Source of the DNA: DAOUET01 sp034430155
GTDB lineage: Bacteria; Chloroflexota; Anaerolineae; Anaerolineales; UBA4823
Reading direction: 5' to 3'
Length of the DNA: 24,211 nt
NCBI GenBank assembly: GCA_034430155.1
Contig: DAOUET010000043.1
Span: 1-24,211, forward strand
Shown here: in pieces, positions 8,126-15,519 of the stretch
Layout: each line of letters opens with the position of its first letter
How positions within the stretch are numbered: the first letter of the stretch is position 1
Made by a program: the position numbers and the translations under genes
Notes under the pieces: generated by a model
The model's database searches: none
What the model saw: only the letters and a program-made list of their open reading frames with translations
Told to the model about the DNA's origin: nothing

Positions 8126-9079
8126 ATGATCGTTACACAAAACCTCAGCAAGCGATTTGACGACTTCTTAGCGGTAGATGGAGTCACGCTGACAGTTGGG
8201 GCTGGAGAAGTATTGGCATTATTGGGTCCCAATGGAGCTGGGAAAACCACTACCATACGCATGTTGACCTCAGTTTTGCCTCCCTGGCGTGGTTGGGCGC
8301 AAGTAGCCGGTTACGATGTGGTCAAGCAAGCCTCTAAAGTGCGCGCCTCTGTGGGGATATTAACCGAACAACACGGCCTCTACGCCCGTATGCCAGCCGG
8401 GGAGTACCTCGATTTTTTTGGACAGTTATACGGACTGCCGGCAGCTGCGCGCAAAAAAAATGTGGGGCGTATGTTAGAGAAATTTGGCTTGCTATCTTAT
8501 AGGAACCATCGTATTGGGGAATTTTCTAAAGGTATGCGTCAAAAGTTAGCTTTGGCACGCGCTTTATTGCATGATCCCCCGGTCCTCTTGCTGGATGAGC
8601 CAACTTCCGCCATGGATCCAGAAAGCGCTCGCTTGGTGCGCGATTCAATCCACGCCTTGCGTTCAGCCGAACGGACGATTGTCATCTGCACCCATAATCT
8701 ATCAGAAGCCGAAGAACTAGCCGACCGCATTGCCATCATTCGCCGGGGTCGGATCATCGTCCTGGGGTCGCCCTCCGATCTCAAACAAAAGTTGCTTGGC
8801 CCGCCTGAGTTCGAGGTGCGGTTAGGTTCTACTTTAAACGGGCAAAAGCCACAACTACCGCAAGGCATTATTGTCACCACACAAGGTGCCAACTGGTTAC
8901 GTTACCAGAGCTCCCAACCGGAGCAACTTAACCCCCAGGTATTACGAGCCCTCCTGGCCCAAGATTTTCCCGTCATCAGCTTGCAAGAGGTCGTCAAGAG
9001 TCTGGAGCAGGTCTACCTACAAGCAATTAACATGCCGGATGAGATTGAATCCGAGATGGAAGCACTGGATGTTAGATAG
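8126..9079 (+). CDS. ABC transporter ATP-binding protein
   Basis: The ATPase subunit of a two-gene ABC-2 type system, 317 residues. Motifs appear in order: Walker A GPNGAGKT (34-41), Q-loop near TEQHGLY (80-86), signature FSKGMRQK (133-140, a variant of LSGGQ typical of ABC-2 exporters such as NatA or CcmA relatives), Walker B VLLLDEP (153-159), and H-loop H190 in CTHNL. The C-terminal 100 residues form an extra domain of the kind seen in ABC-2 exporters. The gene overlaps the permease gene by 11 bp, so they are almost certainly partners. The cargo is not evident. An out-of-frame ATG at 8122 is not the start. Confidence 0.93.
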   Translation: MIVTQNLSKRFDDFLAVDGVTLTVGAGEVLALLGPNGAGKTTTIRMLTSVLPPWRGWAQVAGYDVVKQASKVRASVGILTEQHGLYARMPAGEYLDFFGQLYGLPAAARKKNVGRMLEKFGLLSYRNHRIGEFSKGMRQKLALARALLHDPPVLLLDEPTSAMDPESARLVRDSIHALRSAERTIVICTHNLSEAEELADRIAIIRRGRIIVLGSPSDLKQKLLGPPEFEVRLGSTLNGQKPQLPQGIIVTTQGANWLRYQSSQPEQLNPQVLRALLAQDFPVISLQEVVKSLEQVYLQAINMPDEIESEMEALDVR

Positions 9080-10490
9080 TTTTCGGGTAGCGCTGATCGT
9101 CACAAAGCGCGAGGTAAGGGATCAATTTCGAGACTGGCGTATCATCATTCCTATCCTGGTATTAACGATATTATTCCCGGCATTGATGAATTTCACGGCC
9201 AAGCAGGCGGTTGGTTTTATCCAGCGATATGGTGCGCCTATGGTTGGCGAGCGTTTAATCCCTTTCTTGCTCATGATAGTGGGCTTCTTCCCGATCTCAG
9301 TTTCCCTCGTCATAGCTTTGGAAAGCTTCGTGGGGGAAAAAGAACGTCATAGCATCGAACCGCTTTTGAGCAGCCCCCTCAACGATTGGCAACTATATGT
9401 AGGCAAATTACTGGCATCCATATTGCCATCGTTAATGGCCAGTTACCTGGGCATCGCGGTGTATTTGGTCGGGATTTTCCATCAGGTCGGCTGGACCCCA
9501 GAAATCGTCCTACTGGTACAAATTCTGGCCCTGACAACTGTACAAGCTCTCGTGATGGTGAGTGGGGCAGTAGTGGTATCTACCCAAACCACCTCGATCC
9601 GGGCTGCCAACCTCCTAGCTTCCTTTATCATCATTCCGATGACATTTCTAATCCAGGGGGAGAGCGTCGTGATGTTTTGGGCAAACTATAACGTGCTCTG
9701 GTGGGCGATCTTCGGTCAAATCATTATCGCGGGTTTACTCGTTCGCACCGGTATTTCGCACTTCAATCGTGAAGAACTACTCAGCTGGGAATTGGACACC
9801 CTCAACTTACGCTGGGGGTGGCGGGTATTTTGGACAGCTTTCTCAGGTCAGGCACGCTCGCCTTTCGACTGGTACAGGCGTGAGATCCCCCCAACTCTGA
9901 AACGCTTGGGGTTGCCCATCCTATTGGTGGCTGCAAGTCTAATGGCGGGATTGTATTTAGGCACTGCTCAGATAGAACGGTTCGCCTTGCCAGCCGGAGC
10001 TATAAAAATCGAAAATCTAAAAGAAGGCTTCGTCAAAGGATTAGAAGCAATCCGCTTCGTCTCGGTCGGGAGTGTGCCAATCGTCTGGCTTCACAATCTA
10101 CGCGCCTTGGTTTTAGCCACGTTTCTGGGAATATTTTCTTTTGGCGTATTAGGGCTGATCGTAGTGATGTTTCCGCTGGTGATAATCGGATATTTCACCG
10201 CGGCAGTTGCTCAAGCCGGGATTTCTCCATGGCTGTTCCTCACCGCGTTCGTACTCCCTCATGGGTTGCTGGAGATACCCGCCATGATCCTGGCAGGCGC
10301 GGCGATCTTGCGACTTGGAGCGACGCTGGCTGCACCCGCTCAGGGTCGCACGATCGGTGAAGCCTGGTTGTACGCCCTGGCTGACTGGTGCAAAGTTATG
10401 ATCGCCTTGGTGATACCATTGCTCTTAGGGGCAGCAGCCATAGAGGTACTGGCCACCCCACGTTTGGCTTTGCTGATTTTTAGAAACTAA
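9069..10490 (+). CDS. ABC-2 permease fused to a SpoIIM-like domain
   Basis: The membrane partner of the preceding ATPase, 473 residues. Residues 1 to about 265 are an ABC-2 permease: an N-terminal coupling helix (VTKREVRDQFRDWR), a first helix, the motif ESFVGEKERHSIEPLLSSPL that is typical of NatB/ABC-2 permeases, and several more helices. After a linker (about 240-275) the rest resembles SpoIIM/DUF95: a helix with GLYLGT, WLHNLRALVLATFLGIFSFG, and VLPHGLLEIPAMILAGAAIL. The HGLLEIPA region matches the family's conserved HG-x-x-E-x-PA pattern. In many genomes these are separate neighbouring genes. The start at 9069 is chosen because upstream sequence in this frame lies inside the ATPase gene. 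Both domain assignments are from pattern recognition. Confidence 0.85.
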   Translation: MLDSFRVALIVTKREVRDQFRDWRIIIPILVLTILFPALMNFTAKQAVGFIQRYGAPMVGERLIPFLLMIVGFFPISVSLVIALESFVGEKERHSIEPLLSSPLNDWQLYVGKLLASILPSLMASYLGIAVYLVGIFHQVGWTPEIVLLVQILALTTVQALVMVSGAVVVSTQTTSIRAANLLASFIIIPMTFLIQGESVVMFWANYNVLWWAIFGQIIIAGLLVRTGISHFNREELLSWELDTLNLRWGWRVFWTAFSGQARSPFDWYRREIPPTLKRLGLPILLVAASLMAGLYLGTAQIERFALPAGAIKIENLKEGFVKGLEAIRFVSVGSVPIVWLHNLRALVLATFLGIFSFGVLGLIVVMFPLVIIGYFTAAVAQAGISPWLFLTAFVLPHGLLEIPAMILAGAAILRLGATLAAPAQGRTIGEAWLYALADWCKVMIALVIPLLLGAAAIEVLATPRLALLIFRN

Positions 10491-10652
10491 CCAGGCTTTG
10501 GCGGATTAAATGCCCCGGCTACCCGATCCTTCCCGACCGCTGTTGCTTGGATCCAGCACATGAATTATGCATTAATCCAATTCCCAATCTACCATCAGGT
10601 TCCACCACTTGATGATTGAAAATCTCTGTGGTCGGATTTAAGAGGAGCACTC

Positions 10653-11408
10653 ATGCCGAAACTTATCATCCTGGGTTCTTCCAATGCAATTCCCGACGAA
10701 CTTCATGAAAACACCCACATGGCAGTGGTCGGCCAGGCAGGCTCCCTTCTGATAGATTGCGCAAGCACACCAATCGTACGCTTGAACAAGGCCGGCATTC
10801 AATTGGATGATCTTACCGACATAATCCTGACCCACTTCCATCCTGACCATGTATCTGGCGTCCCGTTGTTGCTAATGGATATGTGGTTAATGGGTAGGCA
10901 ACACCCATTAAAAATCCATGGTCTGGCCTATACCCTGGATCGCCTCGAGAGCCTCATGGGTTTCTATGAATGGGGAAAATGGCCAGACTTTTTCCAGGTT
11001 ACCTTTAACCGACTTCCAGAAGAAGACATGACCCTGGTTCTCGAAGGTAAAGAATGGCATGTGTTCTGCTCACCGGTGTGCCATCTCATACCCAATATTG
11101 GCTTGAGGATCGAATTTCTCGAGACAGGCAAAGTGGTGGCTTATTCATGTGATACCGAACCTTGCCCACAAGTGGTCCGGTTGGCTCAAGGCGCTGACGC
11201 CCTGATACACGAATCCACCGGCCTCGCTGAAGGTCACAGTTCGCCTCATCAAGCTGGCCAGGTTGCACGTCAGGCAGACGTCAAAAGCCTTTACCTCATC
11301 CATTACCCCACTGGAAACGCCAATACCGACGTATTGATCTCGGCTGCCAAATCCACTTTTGAGGGTCCCGTTTCTTTGGCTGAAGATTTTATGGTCTTCG
11401 ATTTTTAG
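10653..11408 (+). CDS. MBL-fold metallohydrolase (RNase Z/ElaC-like)
   Basis: A 251-residue metallo-beta-lactamase-fold hydrolase. The metal motif is THFHPDH at 60-66 (H61, H63, D65, H66). Later ligands are likely the His in SPVCHLIPN, the Asp in SCDTEP, and the His in LIHYP. This arrangement, with the N-terminal LIILGSSNAIP, resembles the RNase Z / arylsulfatase-like branch. At this length it is not a certain tRNA 3'-processing enzyme, even though the tRNAs in this window lack an encoded CCA. The start has a strong AAGAGGAG ribosome binding site. It converges on the HNH gene and ends at a terminator at 11461-11487. Confidence 0.85.
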   Translation: MPKLIILGSSNAIPDELHENTHMAVVGQAGSLLIDCASTPIVRLNKAGIQLDDLTDIILTHFHPDHVSGVPLLLMDMWLMGRQHPLKIHGLAYTLDRLESLMGFYEWGKWPDFFQVTFNRLPEEDMTLVLEGKEWHVFCSPVCHLIPNIGLRIEFLETGKVVAYSCDTEPCPQVVRLAQGADALIHESTGLAEGHSSPHQAGQVARQADVKSLYLIHYPTGNANTDVLISAAKSTFEGPVSLAEDFMVFDF

Positions 11409-11460
11409 CTATTTGAATTTGTGGAAAAGGTGGGTTGCTGACCAATCATCATCCCCCATT

Positions 11461-11487
11461 CGGGTCATCCGACCTGCAACTTTTTTT
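11461..11487 (+). terminator. Intrinsic terminator after the MBL gene
   Basis: A short stem, CGGGTC (11461-11466) with GACCTG (11471-11476), is followed by GCAAC and a run of seven T at 11481-11487. It overlaps the last two bases of the convergent HNH gene. Confidence 0.5.
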
Positions 11488-11989
11488 ACCAGCCCGTTAT
11501 GAAAGGCACCCAATCTGAATTATCAGGTAGATGACGGGCGAATATGTAATTCGCCGAGGAGGGAGGCTCGCTTGGCCAATGCAACAGGTGCATGTGAGCC
11601 TGTTCAATTGTACGTCCCCCCTTGTGATGGTTGCAGGATGAACAAGCCGCGACCAGATTATCCCAGGTATGTTGCCCGCCTAATCGTCTTGGAAATACGT
11701 GATCAACGGTCAAGTAGGGTGTATGCCGGCCACAGTACTGGCAGGTGTAATTATCACGCCGCAAGATCTCCCGTTTGGTCAGCTTGACTCTGGGGCGCGG
11801 CCGTTTAATCATCCTCTCAAGCCGGATGATGGAGGGGCGGGGAAATGATCGAGAGATCGATCTGATCTCTCCGCGTCCATTGAGTATCATAGTTGCCTTA
11901 CCAGCCAAGATCATCCCAATGGCACGCCGTGTGTTGCATATGTTGAGCGGCTCAAAATTCGCGTTGAGCACCAGGACCGAGGCTTGCAT
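11486..11989 (-). CDS. HNH endonuclease family protein
   Basis: A 167-residue protein with a C-terminal HNH nuclease fold. C83-x2-C86 and C116-x2-C119 form the structural zinc knuckles. D96-H97 (TVDHVFPRRLGG), N111 and H121/H122 form the nuclease core. The N-terminal 60 residues (SVLVLNANFEPLNICNTRRAI) are the conserved leader of a widespread free-standing HNH family found in actinobacteria, cyanobacteria and Chloroflexota. Its function is not established; it is not tied to a mobile element here. The start has a CGGAGGAA ribosome binding site on the minus strand about 6 nt upstream. It is divergent from the gene at 12110. Confidence 0.9.
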   Translation of the reverse strand: MQASVLVLNANFEPLNICNTRRAIGMILAGKATMILNGRGEIRSISRSFPRPSIIRLERMIKRPRPRVKLTKREILRRDNYTCQYCGRHTPYLTVDHVFPRRLGGQHTWDNLVAACSSCNHHKGGRTIEQAHMHLLHWPSEPPSSANYIFARHLPDNSDWVPFITGW

Positions 11990-12097
11990 GGGTTCCTCCG
12001 TAACTTTGCGAATTATAGCACGGGTTTTTGCCCTTCCGTAAGGCTTCCCCGCAGGTTAACTCTGGCTGGCGAGTCGCCGCTAATTCTTAACTCACGT

Positions 12098-12103
12098 TAT
12101 AAT
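12098..12103 (+). promoter_or_regulatory. TATAAT -10 box giving a probable leaderless mRNA
   Basis: A perfect TATAAT ends 6 nt before the ATG at 12110. Transcription starting the usual 6-7 nt downstream would begin at the A of the start codon. No good -35 box is seen 17 nt upstream and no ribosome binding site is present, both consistent with a leaderless transcript. Confidence 0.55.
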
Positions 12104-12109
12104 TACATC

Positions 12110-12622
12110 ATGAACCCTGAGCTTATAGACAGTGAATTCCACCCTGAACTGATTCCCCGTCGAGGAGAACTAATCGCCTGGGCTTCCGCTTTACTCGTCG
12201 GCATAGCCTGGCTCATCTTGCATCTGGTAGATCAAAAAATCAGCTCGGCAGTGCCCATTTTAACGGTTTTCCTGGTGCTGGCTGCCTTAAGCATCAGCCT
12301 TGGGAATTGGATGGACCGCCAGACTAGGATTTGCATGGATCAAGAAGGCCTCAGCTTTAATAACGGTTTGCGCCACGTCCGGTTAACATGGAATCAAATC
12401 CAGCGAATACAGGTCGAGTCTTCTGGTTGGGGTAATAAAGTCTTTGTCGTGGGACAAAACAAACATTTTGAGTTCCACACTTTGGGTGAAGTAAAAGTTT
12501 ATGGAGAGCTCAAAGGGCGCATGGGGTTTGCTCAAGGAGAGCATATCCTGCAAACTATCCTGGCTCGGAGTGGGTTGAAAGCACAATATTCGAATGTCGG
12601 TAAAATTTATGCGCGTAAGTAG
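12110..12622 (+). CDS. Membrane protein with PH-like C-terminal domain, function unknown
   Basis: 170 residues. Two hydrophobic segments (about 22-40 and 47-65) form a hairpin anchor. They are followed by a soluble beta-rich region, about 70-150, beginning RICMDQEGLSFNN and continuing LTWNQIQRIQVESSG. That layout resembles bacterial PH-like (bPH) domain proteins, a tentative comparison. The ATG at 12110 is preferred over an open extension back to 11984, which would overlap the divergent HNH gene and lacks coding character. The gene ends just before a strong terminator. I do not recognise a specific function. Confidence 0.7.
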   Translation: MNPELIDSEFHPELIPRRGELIAWASALLVGIAWLILHLVDQKISSAVPILTVFLVLAALSISLGNWMDRQTRICMDQEGLSFNNGLRHVRLTWNQIQRIQVESSGWGNKVFVVGQNKHFEFHTLGEVKVYGELKGRMGFAQGEHILQTILARSGLKAQYSNVGKIYARK

Positions 12623-12643
12623 CCTGGCTCTGCGGTGAGTATT

Positions 12644-12680
12644 GTGCGCTCTCTCCGCGGAGGGCGCGTTTTTATTTTTA
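12644..12680 (+). terminator. Rho-independent terminator
   Basis: A GC-rich hairpin around the core palindrome CTCCGCGGAG, with outer GCGC arms, is followed by GTTTTTATTTTTA at 12668-12680. It isolates the membrane-protein gene from tyrS. Confidence 0.8.
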
Positions 12681-12762
12681 CAGCTCGCTTATCGATATTT
12701 CTTGGCAGGCAGTTCTTATCCGGATTTCAGCTTCATCGAATCCTATTTTCCAGGAGGCACAT

Positions 12763-13977
12763 GTGAACATCGATGAACAAGTCAGATACCTGATGCAAGG
12801 TACGGAGTATGGTGACGATGACCTCAAACAAGCCATGGCTGATGAACTGCGCCAGAGGCTGGCGGAGGCTGCGCGGGAGGACCGTAAGTTACGTGTCTAT
12901 TGTGGTTACGACCCTCGTAAACCAGATTTGCATCTTGGGCACACCATTACCATGCGAAAATTACGCCAATTCCAAGAGCTTGGCCATCAGGTGACTTTCT
13001 TAGTCGGCACGTACACATCATTAATCGGAGATCCATCGGACAAAGATCAACTACGCCTTCGACTCACCCCTCAAGAGGTTGAAGCCAACGCCCATACTTA
13101 TGCAGAGCAGGCTTTCAGAATACTGGATCGGGATAAGACCGAAGTTCGCTACAACGCCGAGTGGCTCTCGAAATTAACCTTTGCTGATTTGATCGAGCTG
13201 GCCTCGAATTTTACCGTACAACAATTTCTCACCCGCGAAAACTTTCGCCAGCGTTGGGAAAAGGGCGATGCTGTTTACCTGCATGAGACCTTCTACTCCA
13301 TCATGCAGGGTTACGACGCGTACGCCTTGCGAGCTGATGTACAAGTCGGCGGCACTGATCAGCTTTTCAATATTGTCACTGCAGCCCGCAAGATTATGAC
13401 TTATCTAGGAGTCAAACCCAATATCGCCATCATTATGGGCATTCTCCCCGGCACAGATGGGATCGTGCGTATGAGCAAATCCCTGGGAAATCACATCCCC
13501 ATTCTCGGGCCCCCTGAAGACATGTACGGCAAGGTCATGAGCATACCAGATATGGCCATGGGAGACTACTTCCGGCTAGTTACCCGCTGGAAAACGGGTG
13601 AAATTGCCGAGATCGAAGAGGGCTTACGCTCGGGCCTCACACACCCACGCGACGCCAAAATGAAACTGGCACACGAGATCGTCGAGATTTTCTTCGGTCA
13701 GGAGGCTGCAACCCAAGCCGAACAGGCTTTTGTGCATGTTTTCCAGCAGGGTGACCTTCCTGAAGAAATGCCCGAATACCAACTGCAACCCGGTCAGACG
13801 ATTTTGGACGTTCTAGAAGCCAGTGGTTTGGTAGGCAGCCGGAGCGAAGGGCGGCGCTTGATCGATCAAAAGGGTATCCGTCTGGATGGAGAAACCCTGA
13901 CAGACCCAAACCAAACCTTCCCGCACCCAGGCGTGCTTCAGACGGGTAAACGGCACTTCTTGCGGATCGTAAAATAA
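12763..13977 (+). CDS. tyrS: Tyrosyl-tRNA synthetase
   Basis: Charges tRNA-Tyr with tyrosine; class I aminoacyl-tRNA synthetase, 404 residues. The HIGH motif appears as HLGH at 57-60 within YCGYDPRKPDLHLGHTITM, and the KMSKS loop as RMSKS at 236-240. The C-terminal S4-type RNA-binding domain (about 340-400) includes VGSRSEGRRLIDQKGIRLDG. The PDLHLGH and KLRQFQELGH context resembles the TyrZ-like branch rather than E. coli TyrS. The GTG start is set by an AGGAGG ribosome binding site 5 nt upstream; an overlapping ATG at 12761 runs straight into a stop. No T-box leader is apparent in the 140-bp upstream gap. Confidence 0.95.
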   Translation: MNIDEQVRYLMQGTEYGDDDLKQAMADELRQRLAEAAREDRKLRVYCGYDPRKPDLHLGHTITMRKLRQFQELGHQVTFLVGTYTSLIGDPSDKDQLRLRLTPQEVEANAHTYAEQAFRILDRDKTEVRYNAEWLSKLTFADLIELASNFTVQQFLTRENFRQRWEKGDAVYLHETFYSIMQGYDAYALRADVQVGGTDQLFNIVTAARKIMTYLGVKPNIAIIMGILPGTDGIVRMSKSLGNHIPILGPPEDMYGKVMSIPDMAMGDYFRLVTRWKTGEIAEIEEGLRSGLTHPRDAKMKLAHEIVEIFFGQEAATQAEQAFVHVFQQGDLPEEMPEYQLQPGQTILDVLEASGLVGSRSEGRRLIDQKGIRLDGETLTDPNQTFPHPGVLQTGKRHFLRIVK

Positions 13978-14011
13978 CCCGAAATCTCCGGAGAGCATAA
14001 CTAATTCCAGC

Positions 14012-14054
14012 AGCGGCGAAGAGCAGGCGATTGCCCTCCCTTCACCGCTCTTTT
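14012..14054 (+). terminator. Terminator after tyrS
   Basis: AGCGGCGAAG (14012-14021) pairs with CTTCACCGCT (14040-14049) with one mismatch. An inner stem (AGG-CGATTG-CCCT) closes the loop and TTTT follows at 14051-14054. Confidence 0.7.
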
Positions 14055-14219
14055 AAGAGCTACTACCTTTTCTCCACCCGGCAACTAAAAGCAGTGGCTG
14101 TGCTCCTCAACGCCTGATCATACAAACTGCTCTCTTCTGGGGTGTCTGTCAGTTCTGGGGCAAAAGGGGTTCGGGGTGGAAACTCGCCCTCAACCAATGC
14201 ACCCCTCTTCTGGCTTGCC

Positions 14220-14248
14220 TTGACATTAGAACCTATGTTCTATATAAT
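14220..14248 (+). promoter_or_regulatory. Perfect consensus promoter of the polymerase cassette
   Basis: TTGACA (14220-14225), exactly 17 nt, TATAAT (14243-14248): all 12 consensus bases present. Transcription would begin near 14255, about 33 nt before the first gene at 14288. So strong a promoter for a regulator plus repair-type polymerase suggests that it is normally held shut; the overlapping palindrome would do that. Confidence 0.85.
14227..14242. promoter_or_regulatory. LexA-like operator filling the promoter spacer
   Basis: TAGAACCTATGTTCTA is a 16-bp inverted repeat, TAGAAC and GTTCTA around CTAT. It occupies all but one base of the spacer between -35 and -10. Its core GAAC-N4-GTTC is the core of Gram-positive-type LexA boxes. 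A repressor bound here would block RNA polymerase. LexA as the binder is inferred; no lexA gene is in the window. Confidence 0.6.
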
Positions 14249-14287
14249 CATTACAAAACCTGATGATTTTTTCAACACCTCACTCCT

Positions 14288-14701
14288 ATGTCTCTATGGC
14301 AGCGTCTCCTGCGCGCCCTGGGCTATAATCCGACCCCACGCGTATATTTTCCGATCGACCTGGATCTGATTCAATCTCTTCAGCAGGTCGCCGACCAAGA
14401 ACAGCGCCCCAGTGATGAAATCGTTGCTGACTTGCTCTCCATTGGCCTGTCCCAGCACCATGCAACCAACGACTATTTAGAACGCTGGCACAGCCTAACA
14501 ACGCGCCAGCAACAGGTAACAGCCCTGACCTGCCTGAACTATACCAATCGCCAGATCGCAGCCCGCCTGATGATATCTCACGAGACAGTCAAGACTCACC
14601 TGCGCAACGTTTTACACAAATTCAGACTGCACACCAAAGACGAACTGCGCCAATCTTTCGCCGACTGGGACTTCAGCGCCTGGGATGACCCCCTTTTCTG
14701 A
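14288..14701 (+). CDS. Small regulator: RHH-like N-terminus plus LuxR-type HTH
   Basis: A 137-residue DNA-binding protein, first gene of the polymerase cassette. Residues about 70-122 (LTTRQQQVTALTCLNYTNRQIAARL, then SHETVKTHLRNVLHKF) are a clear LuxR/GerE helix-turn-helix. Residues about 18-54 (RVYFPIDLDLIQSLQQVADQ then PSDEIVADLLSIGL) look like a ribbon-helix-helix domain: a short strand, then two helices separated by a P-S turn. There is no receiver or ligand-binding domain. The start is the first ATG after the consensus promoter; no Shine-Dalgarno is visible. It may autoregulate or control the rest of the cassette. The HTH call is firm; the RHH call is from pattern only. Confidence 0.8.
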   Translation: MSLWQRLLRALGYNPTPRVYFPIDLDLIQSLQQVADQEQRPSDEIVADLLSIGLSQHHATNDYLERWHSLTTRQQQVTALTCLNYTNRQIAARLMISHETVKTHLRNVLHKFRLHTKDELRQSFADWDFSAWDDPLF

Positions 14702-14793
14702 AAACCCCTCCGAGGGGGCCTCCGCCAATCAGATCGATCGACTGGCCTCTCCCGGTTAACCCTTTAGGTTACCCCCAGCCTCAACTTCTTTTC

Positions 14794-14805
14794 CCCCTAT
14801 AGGGG
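14794..14805. promoter_or_regulatory. 12-bp perfect palindrome before the RecA-like gene
   Basis: CCCCTATAGGGG lies 37 bp before the GTG at 14842, in the 140-bp gap after the regulator gene. It could be an operator for the upstream RHH/LuxR protein or a small RNA hairpin. No convincing promoter boxes accompany it. Confidence 0.35.
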
Positions 14806-14841
14806 ATTGTATTCTTTCTCCTTTTGCGCTAAGGTAGGGGC

Positions 14842-15381
14842 GTGAATACGCTTCTTGATCCCCTTCCCGGTAATTTGTTGCTGGTCGTGGCGCAGCGCGC
14901 GGCTGGAGCCATTATGCTAGATCTGATAGCCCGCCTGGCATGCCGGGGACCGCTGCGCCTGCTGGACGGCGGCAACCGTTTTGACCTGCACAAGTGCAGC
15001 CTCGCCATAGCGCGCAACTTACGCCAGCGCAGCGTAGATTTGCCCCGCATCCTGGAACGCATCCAACTGGCGCGTGCCTTCACCTGCTACCAGATGGTCA
15101 CCCTGTTGAAAGAAACACCCTCTCAGGCCACGCCCACTCTGGTATTGGACATGCTCTCCACCTTTTACGATGAAAATGTCCCGACCCCGGAGAGCCAGCG
15201 TCTGCTACAGGCTTGTATTCTCAATCTGCAGCGCTTGAACCGTCTGGCACCGGTAGCCATCAGTGCTCAACCAGGGCCAGCCGGGGCGCGGCCAGAATTG
15301 CTCCAGGCTTTGCAAGCCGCAGCCGAGCAGTTCTGGACTTTAGAACCTCATACCCCTTTGCCGCCCCTTCGATTGCTGTAG
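14842..15381 (+). CDS. RecA/Rad51-fold-like protein lacking a canonical P-loop
   Basis: 179 residues, GTG start behind AAGG/GGGG. I see the order of a RecA-superfamily core without its ATP site. A strand and helix at 10-33 (GNLLLVVAQRAAGAIMLDLI) sits where Walker A should be but has no GK[ST]. A strand LRLLDGGNRFD (38-48) corresponds to the Rad51 segment before R-x-E-R. ILERIQLARAFTCYQMVTLL (70-89) closely resembles the Rad51/RadA VLDNVAYARAFN region. TLVLDMLSTFYDE (99-111) resembles Walker B followed by the mobile strand. RLNRLAPVAISAQP (131-144) matches the next strand, where RadA has VAVVITNQV. It is thus probably a non-hydrolysing paralogue, as ImuA/SulA-type proteins are to RecA. Homology is inferred by eye. 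Confidence 0.6.
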   Translation: MNTLLDPLPGNLLLVVAQRAAGAIMLDLIARLACRGPLRLLDGGNRFDLHKCSLAIARNLRQRSVDLPRILERIQLARAFTCYQMVTLLKETPSQATPTLVLDMLSTFYDENVPTPESQRLLQACILNLQRLNRLAPVAISAQPGPAGARPELLQALQAAAEQFWTLEPHTPLPPLRLL

Positions 15382-15414
15382 AACCTCCGGTCGGTCATGG
15401 AGGGGAGTCATGCT

Positions 15415-15428
15415 GTTATTTAAATAAC
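15415..15428. promoter_or_regulatory. 14-bp perfect palindrome in the cassette's second gap
   Basis: GTTATTTAAATAAC lies in the 138-bp gap between the RecA-like gene and the small helical gene. Three bases further on, GAACTCGGGTTT (15431-15442) has GAAC-N4-GTTT, one base short of the operator core seen at 14227. Together they may mark a second regulated site; no clear promoter boxes are visible. Confidence 0.35.
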
Positions 15429-15519
15429 GTGAACTCGGGTTTAGAGAAAGATGGTCATAGTCGTTATCCCGAACCGGCGTTAAATAGATTACAGGATCAT
15501 CGACCTCATTAGAGCATCT

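Noticed and set aside
8871..9068. In-frame extension of the ABC permease
   Set aside because: It lies inside the ATPase gene in another frame and reads as low-complexity non-coding sequence; the permease helix starts at 9069.
10491..10652. Gap before the MBL gene checked for a small gene or regulatory RNA
   Set aside because: Only short imperfect repeats; nothing beyond the ribosome binding site could be supported.
11984..12109. Extension of the membrane protein gene into the HNH gene
   Set aside because: It overlaps the divergent HNH start and its TATAAT lies inside the extension just before the better start at 12110.
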